Source: Poindextera sp963719975 | GTDB lineage: Bacteria > Pseudomonadota > Alphaproteobacteria > Caulobacterales > Caulobacteraceae | NCBI GenBank assembly: GCA_963719975.1 | Contig: CAVRED010000001.1 | Location: forward strand, 124,001 to 188,000 | DNA: 64,000 nt | Direction: 5' to 3' | Part shown: piece after piece, positions 53,282 through 63,067 of the stretch | How positions within the stretch are numbered: the stretch's first letter is position 1 | Layout of the letters: the number at the start of each line of letters is the position of its first letter | Notes under the pieces: model-generated | Databases searched by the model: none | What the model saw: the letters and a program-made list of their open reading frames with translations, nothing else | Told to the model about the DNA's origin: nothing | Translations under genes and position numbers: made by a program

Positions 53282-53797
53282 CTACCCCGGCTCATCCGGT
53301 CGAAGCGGCCGGAGCCGCGGGATCCACCGAGGTACGCGAGCGCGGAACGCCTCGTATTCGGGACCATATGTCGCCAGCAGGGTTGGCTCTTCGTACGCCA
53401 ACACGAACAGGTGGAAGAACAGCCAGACCGCCGCTCCATAGACGAACAACCTGGCGTCGCCGAACAGCATCCCCTGGCCGAAGATCGCCGCCGTCACCGC
53501 AACGTAGATCGGGTTGCGCACGTGGCGAAAGAGCCCCGTGACCACAAGCCGTTGTGTCGGAAACAAGGGGGCAGGCGTGCCTAGGCCTTGCCACGTGAAC
53601 CGGGCGAAAGCGTCGAGAACGACCGCCGCACCGACAAGGATCAGCAAGACACCGATCCACCGCCCGGCTTCCAGCCCGAGCAGGGGCGCATTCAGTCGCC
53701 ACCGCGAGATCCACCACGGCACGAGCCCGGCCACGGTCCCGGGCGCAACCACCAGGAACGCCAAGCTGCCCAAGAACGCAGACGCCCTGCGCGGCAT
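53282..53797 (-). CDS. Isoprenylcysteine carboxyl methyltransferase-like membrane protein
   Basis: 171 aa, four or five membrane helices. The conserved cytoplasmic core is LVVTGLFRHVRNPIYVAVTA and the C-terminal AYEEPTLLATYGPEYEAFRA followed by VPRWIPRL, the ICMT/PEMT SAM-binding signature. Bacterial members methylate small lipids or phenols; the acceptor is unknown. Confidence 0.85.
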   Translation of the reverse strand: MPRRASAFLGSLAFLVVAPGTVAGLVPWWISRWRLNAPLLGLEAGRWIGVLLILVGAAVVLDAFARFTWQGLGTPAPLFPTQRLVVTGLFRHVRNPIYVAVTAAIFGQGMLFGDARLFVYGAAVWLFFHLFVLAYEEPTLLATYGPEYEAFRARVPRWIPRLRPLRPDEPG

Positions 53798-54008
53798 GTC
53801 TAAGCCTCCGTCGAGCCTCTAGAGGCGTCCAGCCTAGCCCGAGCAGACGAAGGGCGCCATGAATGGAGCCGCTCCGCCTAGCCCGGAAAACTCGGACTGG
53901 CGCACGCGCCGACAGGGCGAGCAGGGGAGCTAAAGGCAGCCTCAGGAAAAGGGCTGCAGCCATACTCCATAAAATCGATAGGATAACTATAGAACAGGGA
54001 GGGTCGCC

Positions 54009-54327
54009 ATGACCGGCGCCGCCACGCACCTGGATCGGATCGACCTGCTGCGGCGGGCGGACGGTCCACGCTACCGCCGCGTGACCTTGATCGTCGAGCG
54101 CAGCGGAGCGCTCACCCTCAACGTGCACGACATGGGTGCGAACTCTTGAGGCGGCGTGGGGCTTGGACGATGAGGAAGTCACCCTGAGCGTAGCCCCCGA
54201 CCAGGTCGGGCGCCTGGCGCTCGCGCTGGCGGCCGAAGTCCTCAAAGGCGGCGCCGACGCCGTCGCCCGGCTGGGCGACATCTGCGACGCCCACGACGTT
54301 CCCTGCCGCATCGCTTGTTGGACCTGA
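54009..54327 (+). CDS. Small protein of unknown function, one frameshift
   Basis: About 105 aa if one extra T near 54148 is removed: MTGAATHLDRIDLLRRADGP ... LNVHDMGANS then EAAWGLDDEEVTLSVAPDQV and ALALAAEVLKGGADAVARLG. A GGGAGGG ribosome site precedes the ATG. It is followed with overlap by the gene at 54333. No family recognised. The upstream ~60 bp are AT-rich (CCATAAAATCGATAGG region). Confidence 0.5.
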
Positions 54328-54332
54328 CGCCG

Positions 54333-54758
54333 ATGACCCCGGCCGGCTGCAGGCGCAAATACGCCCCGCTCACCTTCCCCAGCGAGGCGGCCTGCAGGAT
54401 CGTCGGCCTGGCCCCCGCGACGCTGGAAGCCTGGGCTGGACAGGCCCTGCGAGCCGGTGTCTCGCCGCCGATCACCTTCGGCGTCGGCGGCCTCGTGGCG
54501 CTGATGGTGCTGCGCGACCTCGCCGACCGGCTTGGGCCCGAGACCGAAACCTTCACGCCGGGTCTTGTCCAACTGTTCCAGCTCCTGGCGCCGCTCACCG
54601 ATGCTGGCTGGCTATCCGCGCAGACCGCCGTCATCGGCCGGGACTTCGCGCGGCTTTGCGAACTCCGCACGGCGCACATCCGCTGCGATGACGGTCAGTT
54701 CCTCGCCCAGCCGCTGCGTCCGCTGATCGCGGAGTTGCAGGACCGGGTGTTCTCCTAA
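54333..54758 (+). CDS. Protein of unknown function with possible HTH
   Basis: 141 aa from MTPAGCRRKYAPLTFPSEAA. The segment ACRIVGLAPATLEAWAGQAL resembles a MerR-like recognition helix (as in GLAPATLEAW), followed by LVALMVLRDLADRLGPETET. The C-terminal half has no motif. A longer TTG start at 54315 overlaps the previous gene. Probably a pair with that gene. Confidence 0.5.
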   Translation: MTPAGCRRKYAPLTFPSEAACRIVGLAPATLEAWAGQALRAGVSPPITFGVGGLVALMVLRDLADRLGPETETFTPGLVQLFQLLAPLTDAGWLSAQTAVIGRDFARLCELRTAHIRCDDGQFLAQPLRPLIAELQDRVFS

Positions 54759-54856
54759 AAAGGGCGGAGAATGACAGGTCAGGTTGTCGCCTTTCCCGAT
54801 CCCCGAAGCGTCGGCGACGTGATCACGCTCGATCCTGTCCTCGGAGTATCTGTCGC

Positions 54857-55923
<1,067 letters not shown>

Positions 55924-55927
<4 letters not shown>

Positions 55928-56781
55928 CGAAACCTCGTCAGCGTCCGGCCGTCTGACTCGGCGGCGCCGGTGAAACGCCGCTCCATGACGGTCTTCAGCA
56001 CCAGCGTCACGACGGCGAGGCCGGCCAGCAGGGAGGCCACGGAAAAGGCGCCGACGAAGTCATAGTTGTTGTAGAGCAGCTCGACGTGCAGGGGCATGGT
56101 GTTGGTCAGGCCCCGGATGTGCCCGGAAACCACGGACACCGCGCCGAACTCGCCCATCGCCCGTGCATTGCACAGAAGCACGCCGGTCAGCAGCGCCCAG
56201 GCGACGTTCGGCAGAGTGACACGGAAGAAGATGGAAGCGCCGCCCGCGCCTAACGTGGCGGCCGCCAGCTCCTCGTCCGTTCCCTGCGACTGCATCAACG
56301 GGATCAGCTCGCGCGCCACGAAGGGCAGAGTGACCAGGATGGTCGCCAGCACGATGCCGCTCGTGCTGAAAATGATGCTTATCCCCAACGGCTCGAGCAG
56401 TGGGCCGAACCAGCCCTCCGCGCCGAACAGCAGCACCCAGACCAGGCCGGAGACCACCGGCGACATCGAGAACGGCAGGTCGATCAGGCTGACGAGCAGG
56501 CTCTTGCCGCGGAAGTCGAACTTGGTGACCACCCAAGCCGCCGCCAGGCCGAAGATGGCGTTGAGCGGCACGGCGATGGCCGCCACGATCAACGTCAACC
56601 GGATCGCGGCGAGCGCGTCCGGATCGGTGATGGCGGCCAGGAAGGCCGATGCGCCGCGGCGAAACGCTTCAGTGAAGACCGTCGCCAACGGCAGGCCGAT
56701 GGCCAGCCCCAGCCAGGCGAGCGCGACGGCGATCAAGATCCAGGCCGACGCCGACGGCCGCTGAGGCGTCACCCGTCTCAT
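55924..56781 (-). CDS. cysW: Sulfate ABC transporter permease CysW
   Basis: 285 aa with six membrane helices. The EAA loop for coupling to CysA reads ELAAATLGAGGASIFFRVTL, and AFRRGASAFLAAITDPDALA follows the first helix as in CysW. It forms the membrane channel with CysT. Coupled by four-base overlaps to cysT and cysA on either side. Confidence 0.92.
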
Positions 56782-57638
56782 CGGTGGCCTCTGCGAGCCA
56801 TCGCCAGCTGGACGAGGTTCACCGCCAGCAGCGCCCCGAAGGAGAGGACCAGCATGGCCAACCCCACCGACGCCGCGCCGGCGTCGTCGAACTCATTGAG
56901 CTTGATGACGATCAGCAGCGGCGCGATCTCTGAGCGGCCCGGCATGTTGCCGGCGATGAAGATGACCGAGCCGTACTCGCCGACCGCGCGGGCGAACGCC
57001 AGCGCGAAGCCGGTGACCAGGGCCGGCGCCACGGCCGGCAACACGACGCTGACGGCGCGTCGCCAGGCCCGTGCGCCGAGCGTCACGGCGGCCTCTTCGA
57101 CCTCGGCGTCGAAGTCCTGCAACACCGGCTGAACCGAGCGGACGATGAACGGCAGGCCTACCGCCACCAGGGCGACCAGGATGCCGAGCCGGGTGTAGGC
57201 GATCTTGACGCCCAGAGGCGCGAGCGGGCCGCCGATCCAACCGTGCGGACCATATACCGTGGCGAGCGCGATGCCCGCGACCGCCGTCGGCAAGGCGAAC
57301 GGCAGGTCCACCATCGCGTCGGCCAGCCGGCGGCCAGGAAAGTCGTAGCGGGTGAGAACCCAGGCGACGAGAAGGCCCATGACGGTGTTGATTGCGGCCG
57401 CCGCGACGGCGGCGCCAAAGCTCAGGCGCAACGCCGCCAGTACCCGTGGCTGCGTGACCGTGCCCCAGACTCCGTCCCAACCCGACGCCCAGGGCCTTGC
57501 GACCAAGGCCGCAAGCGGAATGAGCAGCATCAGGCTCAGGTAGAGCAGAACGAAACCGAGCGTGGGCGCGAACCCGGGCAGGATCGAAGCCTCGCGCCAA
57601 CGCCCCCGGGGCGCGGCCGCAATCGTCGCTGTCGTCAC
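56778..57638 (-). CDS. cysT: Sulfate ABC transporter permease CysT
   Basis: 286 aa from a GTG (VTTATIAAAPRGRWREASIL), chosen because the longer ATG start (57692) would overlap the binding-protein gene and adds non-conserved sequence. Six membrane helices (FVLLYLSLMLLIPLAALVAR first) and the EAA loop VEEAAVTLGARAWRRAVSVV. The ARAVGEYGSVIFIAGNMPGR segment is a CysT hallmark. Also known as cysU. Confidence 0.9.
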   Translation of the reverse strand: MTTATIAAAPRGRWREASILPGFAPTLGFVLLYLSLMLLIPLAALVARPWASGWDGVWGTVTQPRVLAALRLSFGAAVAAAAINTVMGLLVAWVLTRYDFPGRRLADAMVDLPFALPTAVAGIALATVYGPHGWIGGPLAPLGVKIAYTRLGILVALVAVGLPFIVRSVQPVLQDFDAEVEEAAVTLGARAWRRAVSVVLPAVAPALVTGFALAFARAVGEYGSVIFIAGNMPGRSEIAPLLIVIKLNEFDDAGAASVGLAMLVLSFGALLAVNLVQLAMARRGHR

Positions 57639-57657
57639 GCGAGGGGCTCCGGGCGCT

Positions 57658-58689
57658 CTACCGCGGCGCGTAAATCTGATCGAACACGCCACCGTCAGCG
57701 AAGAACTGGGCTTGCGCCTTCCGCCAGCCGCCGAACTGGGTGTCGATCGTCACGAGCGGGATCCTGGGGAACTTCGCGTCGTACTTCGCCAAGGCCGCCG
57801 GATTGCGCGGACGGAAGTGGTGCTTGCCGATCAGGTCCTGCGCCAGAGGGCTGTAGAGGAAGTTGAGATAGCCCTCGGCTTGCGTGCGCGTGTGCTTGCG
57901 GTCGACCACCCTGTCGACGACGGCTACAGGGGGCTCGGCGAGAATGGAGATCGACGGTGCGACGATCTCGAACGCTCCAGGTTGCTCAGCCAAAACCAGA
58001 TAGGCGTCGTTCTCCCAGGCCAGCAGTGCGTCGCCAATGCCGCGCTGGGCGAAGGTGTTCGTGGACCCGCGCGCGCCGGTGTCCAGCACCGGCACCTGGC
58101 CGTAGAGCTTCTGCAAGAATGCTTTCGCCGAGGCAGGCGAGCCGCCCGGCTGCTTCAGCGCCCAGGCCCAGGCGGCGAGAAAGTTCCATCGCGCGCCTCC
58201 CGACGTCTTCGGATTGGGGGTGACCACCTGGATGCCGGGTCGAACCAGATCGCCCCAATCGTGAATCTTCCAGGGATTGCCCTTTCTCACGAGCAGCACG
58301 ATCGTCGAGGTGTAGGGGCTCGCATTGTCGGGAAGCCGCGATTGCCAGGTCTTGGCGATCAGCCCCCGATCGGCGATCGCGTCGATGTCGTAGGCCAGCG
58401 CCAGCGTGACGACGTCGGCCTGCAGCCCGTCGATCACGGCGCGCGATTGGGCGCCGGAACCGCCATTGCTGAGGTCGATCTTCAGATCCTGGCCGACGTG
58501 GTCCTTCCAGTAGCGCGAAAAGGCCCCGTCGATGTCGGCATAGAGCTCGCGGGTCGGATCGTAGCTGACGTTGAGGATCTCTGCGGGCGCGGCGGAACGC
58601 GCCGCGCCCGCCGCCAGCGCCGGGACGGCGAACGAGGCGGCGGCGCCGAGGCGCAAGGCCTCGCGGCGAGTGTGCGTTCGATCGATCAC
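57658..58689 (-). CDS. Periplasmic sulfate-binding protein
   Basis: 343 aa. N-terminal signal with RREALRLGAAASFAVPALAA, of Tat-like form. The mature domain follows Sbp/CysP: LNVSYDPTRELYADIDGAFS, LSNGGSGAQSRAVIDGLQAD, TPNPKTSGGARWNFLAAWAW and STNTFAQRGIGDALLAWEND. It delivers sulfate or thiosulfate to CysTWA. Sbp and CysP cannot be told apart here. It is 40 bp downstream of the porin gene. Confidence 0.92.
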   Translation of the reverse strand: MIDRTHTRREALRLGAAASFAVPALAAGAARSAAPAEILNVSYDPTRELYADIDGAFSRYWKDHVGQDLKIDLSNGGSGAQSRAVIDGLQADVVTLALAYDIDAIADRGLIAKTWQSRLPDNASPYTSTIVLLVRKGNPWKIHDWGDLVRPGIQVVTPNPKTSGGARWNFLAAWAWALKQPGGSPASAKAFLQKLYGQVPVLDTGARGSTNTFAQRGIGDALLAWENDAYLVLAEQPGAFEIVAPSISILAEPPVAVVDRVVDRKHTRTQAEGYLNFLYSPLAQDLIGKHHFRPRNPAALAKYDAKFPRIPLVTIDTQFGGWRKAQAQFFADGGVFDQIYAPR

Positions 58690-58729
58690 AGGGTCTGTTC
58701 CTTTCAGGAGCGCGCCGTGCTTGCGTTCG

Positions 58730-60364
58730 TCAGAACGCGAACTGCGAGCGAAGCGCGATGGCTTGGTAGCTCTGGCCGATTTGCGAGCCGACCTTGGTCT
58801 GCCAAACGGTCGTGCAGGAGGCGCTGGTGAAGCTGTTCGGCCCCCCGCAAGGCGAGAGCCGGTCGATCCGGACGTTGTCGTAGTCGAGCATCAAGCGGGT
58901 GAAGGCGTTGGGGTACCAGTTGAGCCCGACGGTCCAGTTCTGCTCCTCCCCGCCGCGGATGGCGTCCGCCACGGGCGCCTTTCCCGGCGCGCCTGCATTG
59001 AAGTTCAGGTCCATGTCGGAGTAGCGAGCGGCAAGCTCGAAGGCGCCCCAGCCGCCACTCCCCCATGAGAACGGATGCGCCACCGGCGGCGCGTCGAAGG
59101 CCGCCGTCTGCTTGTTGTAGGCCCGACGTTCGCCGGTGATGACCCAGTCGCCCTCGATGTACCAGCCATGGAAGTTGGGGCTGGAGAGGCCGACGTCGTT
59201 GCGCGTGACATTGAACTGTTCGTACTCGGACTGCAGCAGCAGGTTCTGTTTCTGCGCTGCGAATTCGAGGCCCGCCGACGAGGCGTTTCGGGCATCGATG
59301 TTGCCGGTGTTGATCAACTTGGTCCCATCGACCCGAAGCTCTTGCGTGTTGGAGAGCGCGATGACCTCGGCGTTGGGCGCGAGCGGGCCGAGCGCGCCCG
59401 GCCCGCCGGTATTGGCCGGCCTCGCCACGTAACTGCCGTGGGCGCCGACGTGCACCAGCCAGTCAGCGCCGAAAAGCGGCGTGCCCGCGATGCGGCCGAC
59501 AAAGCCCAGTTGGTCCCCGAATGTCTGTGGAACGGCGGCCGCCGTTCCGGTGTTGAGCGTGCCGATAACGCGACCGGTCACGGCGGCGGAAGCGAACCAG
59601 TGATCGCCAGCGCCCCACACCGAGGCGGCGGTTCGCGTGTCGCCCGCGGCGAGCCCGCGCGCGATGTCTTCCACAACCGAGCGCTCGAGCAGCGGCATCC
59701 CGTTGGTCGAACCTTGGTCTTCGAGTCCGATCGATGGCGGGAACGCCCCGATCCGCGCATGCAGCGGCTTCCAGCCCGAATACTGGACCCAGCCCTCGTA
59801 GAACTGGCCGGTGTTCTCCACCCCGCTTCCGCCGAAGTCGAAGATCAGCCGATAGTCCCAATCGCCGAACGCGGTCCCGTCGACGCCGATGCGGGCGCGC
59901 CGGACATCCGTGCCCGCCTTCAGCTCACGGGCATGCACAAGGTCGACGTTCGCCGCGGTGGCTCCCAGGGCCGGCCCGCTCCGCCGCAGATCGGTCGAAA
60001 GCGGCCCGAGCGAGTCCTGGAAATACTGTCCGGCGTCGAACTGCAGGATTCCATGGAAGTTGGCGGTGAACTTTCCGTCGGCGCTGGCGATCTGCGGTTT
60101 GCCATTGGCGATGGAGAGGACGGCCGTCGGCGCCCTCGGCTGTTTGCTTTCCACGTCCGCCAGCGTCTGGACTTGGACGGCCTGACCGCGTTTGAGGTCC
60201 TGCACCTCCGCGGCGAGGTCGGCCACCTCAGCCTCCAGCTGGGCGATCCGCGCTACTTCATCGGCCGCCGGCGCCGGCGAGGCCTGCGCCAATGCGGCGG
60301 TCGAAATGCCGTTGAGCAGGACCGCGAGCGCGCCCGCGCCGAAGATGCCGCCGATCGCTTTCAT
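58730..60364 (-). CDS. Outer-membrane porin (OprP/OprO type) in the sulfate operon
   Basis: 544 aa: signal peptide (MKAIGGIFGAGALAVLLNGI..ALAQA), a coiled-coil periplasmic stretch (VARIAQLEAEVADLAAEVQD) typical of trimeric OprP-type porins, then a beta-barrel beginning SADGKFTANFHGILQFDAGQ and RRARIGVDGTAFGDWDYRLI. It ends in Phe (SQFAF), the barrel-insertion signal. As the first gene of the sulfate operon it probably lets sulfate or thiosulfate cross the outer membrane, an inference from context. Confidence 0.85.
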   Translation of the reverse strand: MKAIGGIFGAGALAVLLNGISTAALAQASPAPAADEVARIAQLEAEVADLAAEVQDLKRGQAVQVQTLADVESKQPRAPTAVLSIANGKPQIASADGKFTANFHGILQFDAGQYFQDSLGPLSTDLRRSGPALGATAANVDLVHARELKAGTDVRRARIGVDGTAFGDWDYRLIFDFGGSGVENTGQFYEGWVQYSGWKPLHARIGAFPPSIGLEDQGSTNGMPLLERSVVEDIARGLAAGDTRTAASVWGAGDHWFASAAVTGRVIGTLNTGTAAAVPQTFGDQLGFVGRIAGTPLFGADWLVHVGAHGSYVARPANTGGPGALGPLAPNAEVIALSNTQELRVDGTKLINTGNIDARNASSAGLEFAAQKQNLLLQSEYEQFNVTRNDVGLSSPNFHGWYIEGDWVITGERRAYNKQTAAFDAPPVAHPFSWGSGGWGAFELAARYSDMDLNFNAGAPGKAPVADAIRGGEEQNWTVGLNWYPNAFTRLMLDYDNVRIDRLSPCGGPNSFTSASCTTVWQTKVGSQIGQSYQAIALRSQFAF

Positions 60365-60404
60365 GATATCTTCCCCCGAGCGGCGAGCGCCGTCCTGCCG
60401 GGAG

Positions 60405-60450
60405 ATCAGCACCTAATACCCACTAAGACCATAGAGTTTATGTGGTATCG
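60405..60450 (-). promoter_or_regulatory. AT-rich promoter region of the sulfate operon
   Basis: Read on the operon strand it runs ATAAACTCTATGGTCTTAGT followed by GGGTATTAGG, immediately upstream of the porin start. CysB-controlled sulfur genes of other proteobacteria carry ATAAAC-N-ATGG-like sites at this position, so this may be a CysB-type activator site. The match is by eye only. Confidence 0.35.
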
Positions 60451-60533
60451 AGTCCAGGTTTGCTGAAGGGCCCCCAGCCGCTAGGCTCGTAGTGCATTGG
60501 GCTCGCCCCGAAGTCGTCGGGCAGCGCGGACGC

Positions 60534-60956
60534 CTATTGCAGCGGCAGGTCGAGCTCTTGGTTCGCCCCGGCAGGCAGCGAAGCGACCGTCTGCGGCGGC
60601 CCGCTCCCGCCGCTGTCTTTCATCGCGGCGAGCGTATAGCCGTGGCCGGCCTGCAACGTGTTCCGCTGGTACATGCCAGTGGCGTCGGCCGTGACCGTCT
60701 GCGACGTCATGGTCGTGGTGTCGGTCACCATCACCGTCGCGCCGCTGACGAACATGCCGGACGGGTCCTTCACCTCGCCGTAGATGCGGCCGGTCGCCGC
60801 GCCGGGCGGCGCCGGCGGCCCGGTATCGGGCGCCAGCGACGAGGGGATGGCGGAAGCGTTGGTCGACGCCCCGCTGGCGCTGTTGTTCGGCGCGGGCGCC
60901 GGCTTGCAGGCGGCCAGCGCCGTCGATGCCGCCAGCAGGATCAAGAGTTTGCGCAT
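60534..60956 (-). CDS. Lipoprotein with carboxypeptidase regulatory-like domain
   Basis: 140 aa with lipobox (LLAASTALAAC) and a Ser/Ala/Pro linker. The mature domain is the transthyretin-like carboxypeptidase regulatory fold: GRIYGEVKDPSGMFVSGATV, MVTDTTTMTSQTVTADATGM and AGHGYTLAAMKDSG. It is a small beta-sandwich of unknown function, often found on secreted enzymes. It stands alone. Confidence 0.7.
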   Translation of the reverse strand: MRKLLILLAASTALAACKPAPAPNNSASGASTNASAIPSSLAPDTGPPAPPGAATGRIYGEVKDPSGMFVSGATVMVTDTTTMTSQTVTADATGMYQRNTLQAGHGYTLAAMKDSGGSGPPQTVASLPAGANQELDLPLQ

Positions 60957-61017
60957 CAAGGACCCCCCTCTCGTTTGGCGAGCCCACCCTAAACCACACC
61001 CTTGAAGCGGGCCGCCC

Positions 61018-61055
61018 GCGCCAGACGCGCTTCCGGCTCCTGCCCAAGCCTGGAT
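61018..61055 (+). pseudogene. Remnant of the 91-aa family gene
   Basis: This stretch is nearly identical to the DNA at 33736-33770 and encodes the same QTRFRLLPKP-type segment. Nothing upstream or downstream resembles that gene, so only a ~30-base fragment of the family remains here. Confidence 0.45.
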
Positions 61056-61107
61056 TGACATCGCCCAGCCCAGGGATCGTAGGGTTCAGAGGCTGCTGGG
61101 AGACGCC

Positions 61108-61575
61108 ATGCCCATCCTCCTCGACCGAATTGGGCAGACTGAGGTCAACTGCACGATCTGGGTCGGCCGCGTGTCGAGGTCGGAAGCCCTCGGCTTGCCA
61201 GGGCGGATAGACCCCTCCCGTCCGGAGTTCGGATGCCTTTGGATCACCTACTTCGACTCGAATGCGGACCTCTCGGACCTGGACGCAGCGTGCCTTCTGG
61301 AACTCCGCGAACGGCTCAGGCCTGTCGTTTCCGCGTTGGCCGCCAAGGGCGAGTTCAGGGTGATGATCGCCTCGGATTCCAACAAGTACAACGAGCCCCT
61401 GCTGGCCGTCTGGCGGGCGATGACCGCAACCGATGCCGCCTATCTCTCCAATCCCGTGGTCGTGCACGACCTCGCCTTCGCCTCGCGCGCTCTGGGCTTG
61501 TCGGAAGCGGACGCCGAGAGCGCGCGAGCCTGGATCGAGTCCCGCGTCGGCCGGCTCTCACCCAACTCGCGCTGA
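61108..61575 (+). CDS. Protein of unknown function
   Basis: 155 aa, soluble: MPILLDRIGQTEVNCTIWVG, EFGCLWITYFDSNADLSDLD and RVMIASDSNKYNEPLLAVWR. It looks like a single alpha/beta domain of a conserved unknown family. It is convergent with purC, one base apart. Confidence 0.6.
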   Translation: MPILLDRIGQTEVNCTIWVGRVSRSEALGLPGRIDPSRPEFGCLWITYFDSNADLSDLDAACLLELRERLRPVVSALAAKGEFRVMIASDSNKYNEPLLAVWRAMTATDAAYLSNPVVVHDLAFASRALGLSEADAESARAWIESRVGRLSPNSR

Positions 61576-61576
61576 G

Positions 61577-62563
61577 CTAGATCTGGAAAAACGGCGCCAA
61601 GGCGCGACGAATCCGCTCCAGCGGCGCGGCGCCGGCCGGCGGGAACTCGAAGCTCTGGCTGGTTATGGTCTCGAAGGCCTGGATGTAGACCGCGGCGGTC
61701 TCGACAACGACCTCGGACGGGATCTCGGGGATCGGATCCTTGTAAGGGTCGCAGCGCGCCGCCACCCAGCGGCGCACGAAGTCCTTGTCGAAACTCTCGG
61801 GCGCCTCGCCGGCCTCGAACCGTTGCTGGTAGGTCTCGGCGAGCCAGAAGCGGCTGGAGTCGGGGGTGTGGATCTCGTCGGCCAGCAGGATGCGGCCGGT
61901 CTTGTCGACGCCGAACTCGTACTTGGCGTCGGCCAGGATCAGGCCGCGCTGGGCCGCCAGGGCCTGGCCGCGGGCGAACAGCGCTAGGGCGTAGCGCGAC
62001 AAGGTCTCCCATTGGTCGGCGGTCAGGAGCTTCTGGGCGATGATCTCTTCGGCGGTCAGGGGCTCGTCATGACCGCCGTCGAAGGCCTTGGAGGTCGGGG
62101 TGATGATCGCCGCCGGCAGCATCTGGTTGGCCCGCATGCCGTCCTGCAGGCTGTGGCCATAGATCGCGCGCTGGCCCTTGTCGTAGAGGGTCAGGATCGA
62201 GGTGCCGGTGGTTCCGGCCAGATAGCCGCGCACCACCATCTCGACCGGCAGAATGGTCAGGGTCTGCGCGAGCAGCACATTGGGGTCGGGATAGGCCAGG
62301 ACGTGGTTGGGGCAGATGTCGGCTGTCTGCTCGAACCACCAGCGCGCGGTCTGGGTCAGCACCTGGCCCTTGAACGGGATCTCCGCCAGGACCTTGTCGA
62401 AGGCGCTGATGCGGTCCGAGGCGATGATGATCCGTCGCCCGTCGGGCAGGTCGTAGTTGTCGCGCACCTTGCCGCGATAGTGGTTCGGCAGCTCGGGGAT
62501 GCTGGCGTCAGCCAGCACCTCGTTGGCCCTGGCCTTCAGGGTGGCGATGAACGGCTTGGTCAT
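61577..62563 (-). CDS. purC: SAICAR synthase (PurC)
   Basis: 329 aa from MTKPFIATLK, of the longer Ade1-like type. Signature LPNHYRGKVRDNYDLPDGRR, IIIASDRISAFDKVLAEIPF, YPDPNVLLAQTLTILPVEMV, VRGYLAGTTGTSIL, LILADAKYEFGVDKTGRILL and ADEIHTPDSSRFWL. It joins aspartate to CAIR with ATP in purine synthesis. AGGGAGA lies 5 bases before this ATG, so independent initiation is likely. The frame is nevertheless open upstream through a MerR-like domain (62564-62950). Confidence 0.92.
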   Translation of the reverse strand: MTKPFIATLKARANEVLADASIPELPNHYRGKVRDNYDLPDGRRIIIASDRISAFDKVLAEIPFKGQVLTQTARWWFEQTADICPNHVLAYPDPNVLLAQTLTILPVEMVVRGYLAGTTGTSILTLYDKGQRAIYGHSLQDGMRANQMLPAAIITPTSKAFDGGHDEPLTAEEIIAQKLLTADQWETLSRYALALFARGQALAAQRGLILADAKYEFGVDKTGRILLADEIHTPDSSRFWLAETYQQRFEAGEAPESFDKDFVRRWVAARCDPYKDPIPEIPSEVVVETAAVYIQAFETITSQSFEFPPAGAAPLERIRRALAPFFQI

Positions 62564-62950
62564 GGCGGTCTCCCTAACAAGATCGATGAGGTCTTCCAGG
62601 GAGAGCCGACCTTCACCCGAGAGCTTGGCGCGGGCGACCTGCACCGCCCTGCGCGCCCGCTCCAGGTCGTGGATGCGAACGGCAAGCACGTCCTCCTGCA
62701 GGGCGAGCAGAGCCGTCAGGTTTGGCTCGCGCTCGCCGAGGAGTTGGGTGATGCGGGACAACGACAGCCCAAGCAGCTTCAGTGTCAGCACCTGGTGCAG
62801 CCGCTCGATCTCGGCGGGGCCATAAACGCGCCAACCGGCCCCTGTGCGCCTTGGGGTCACGAGGCCCTTCCGCTCGTACAGGCGTAACGCCCGCACACCG
62901 ACGCCGAGGCGGCGGGCGGCTTCGCTGGGGCTCAAGAAGCGTTCAGTCAT
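62564..62950 (-). CDS. MerR-type DNA-binding domain, in frame with PurC, no stop between
   Basis: About 129 aa: MTERFLSPSEAARRLGVGVR with ALRLYERKGLVTP (MerR HTH), a wing (RTGAGWRVYGPAEIERLHQV) and the dimerisation helix (LTLKLLGLSLSRITQLLGER). Such Caulobacterales MerR proteins normally continue into a TipAS-like effector domain; here the text runs straight into purC (LVRETAMTKPF). So it is either a truncated regulator, a true MerR-PurC fusion, or a local frameshift that removed the regulator's stop. Confidence 0.7.
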
Positions 62951-63067
62951 CGTAGGTATGCGTCTCGCTGGACGCTCACACTCATGAGGCCGGACCCAGG
63001 TTCCGGCTCAAGCCCGTTTTGCACGCGAACACAAGCGGACCTGGGATTGACTCCTGAAGGGAGTCCG

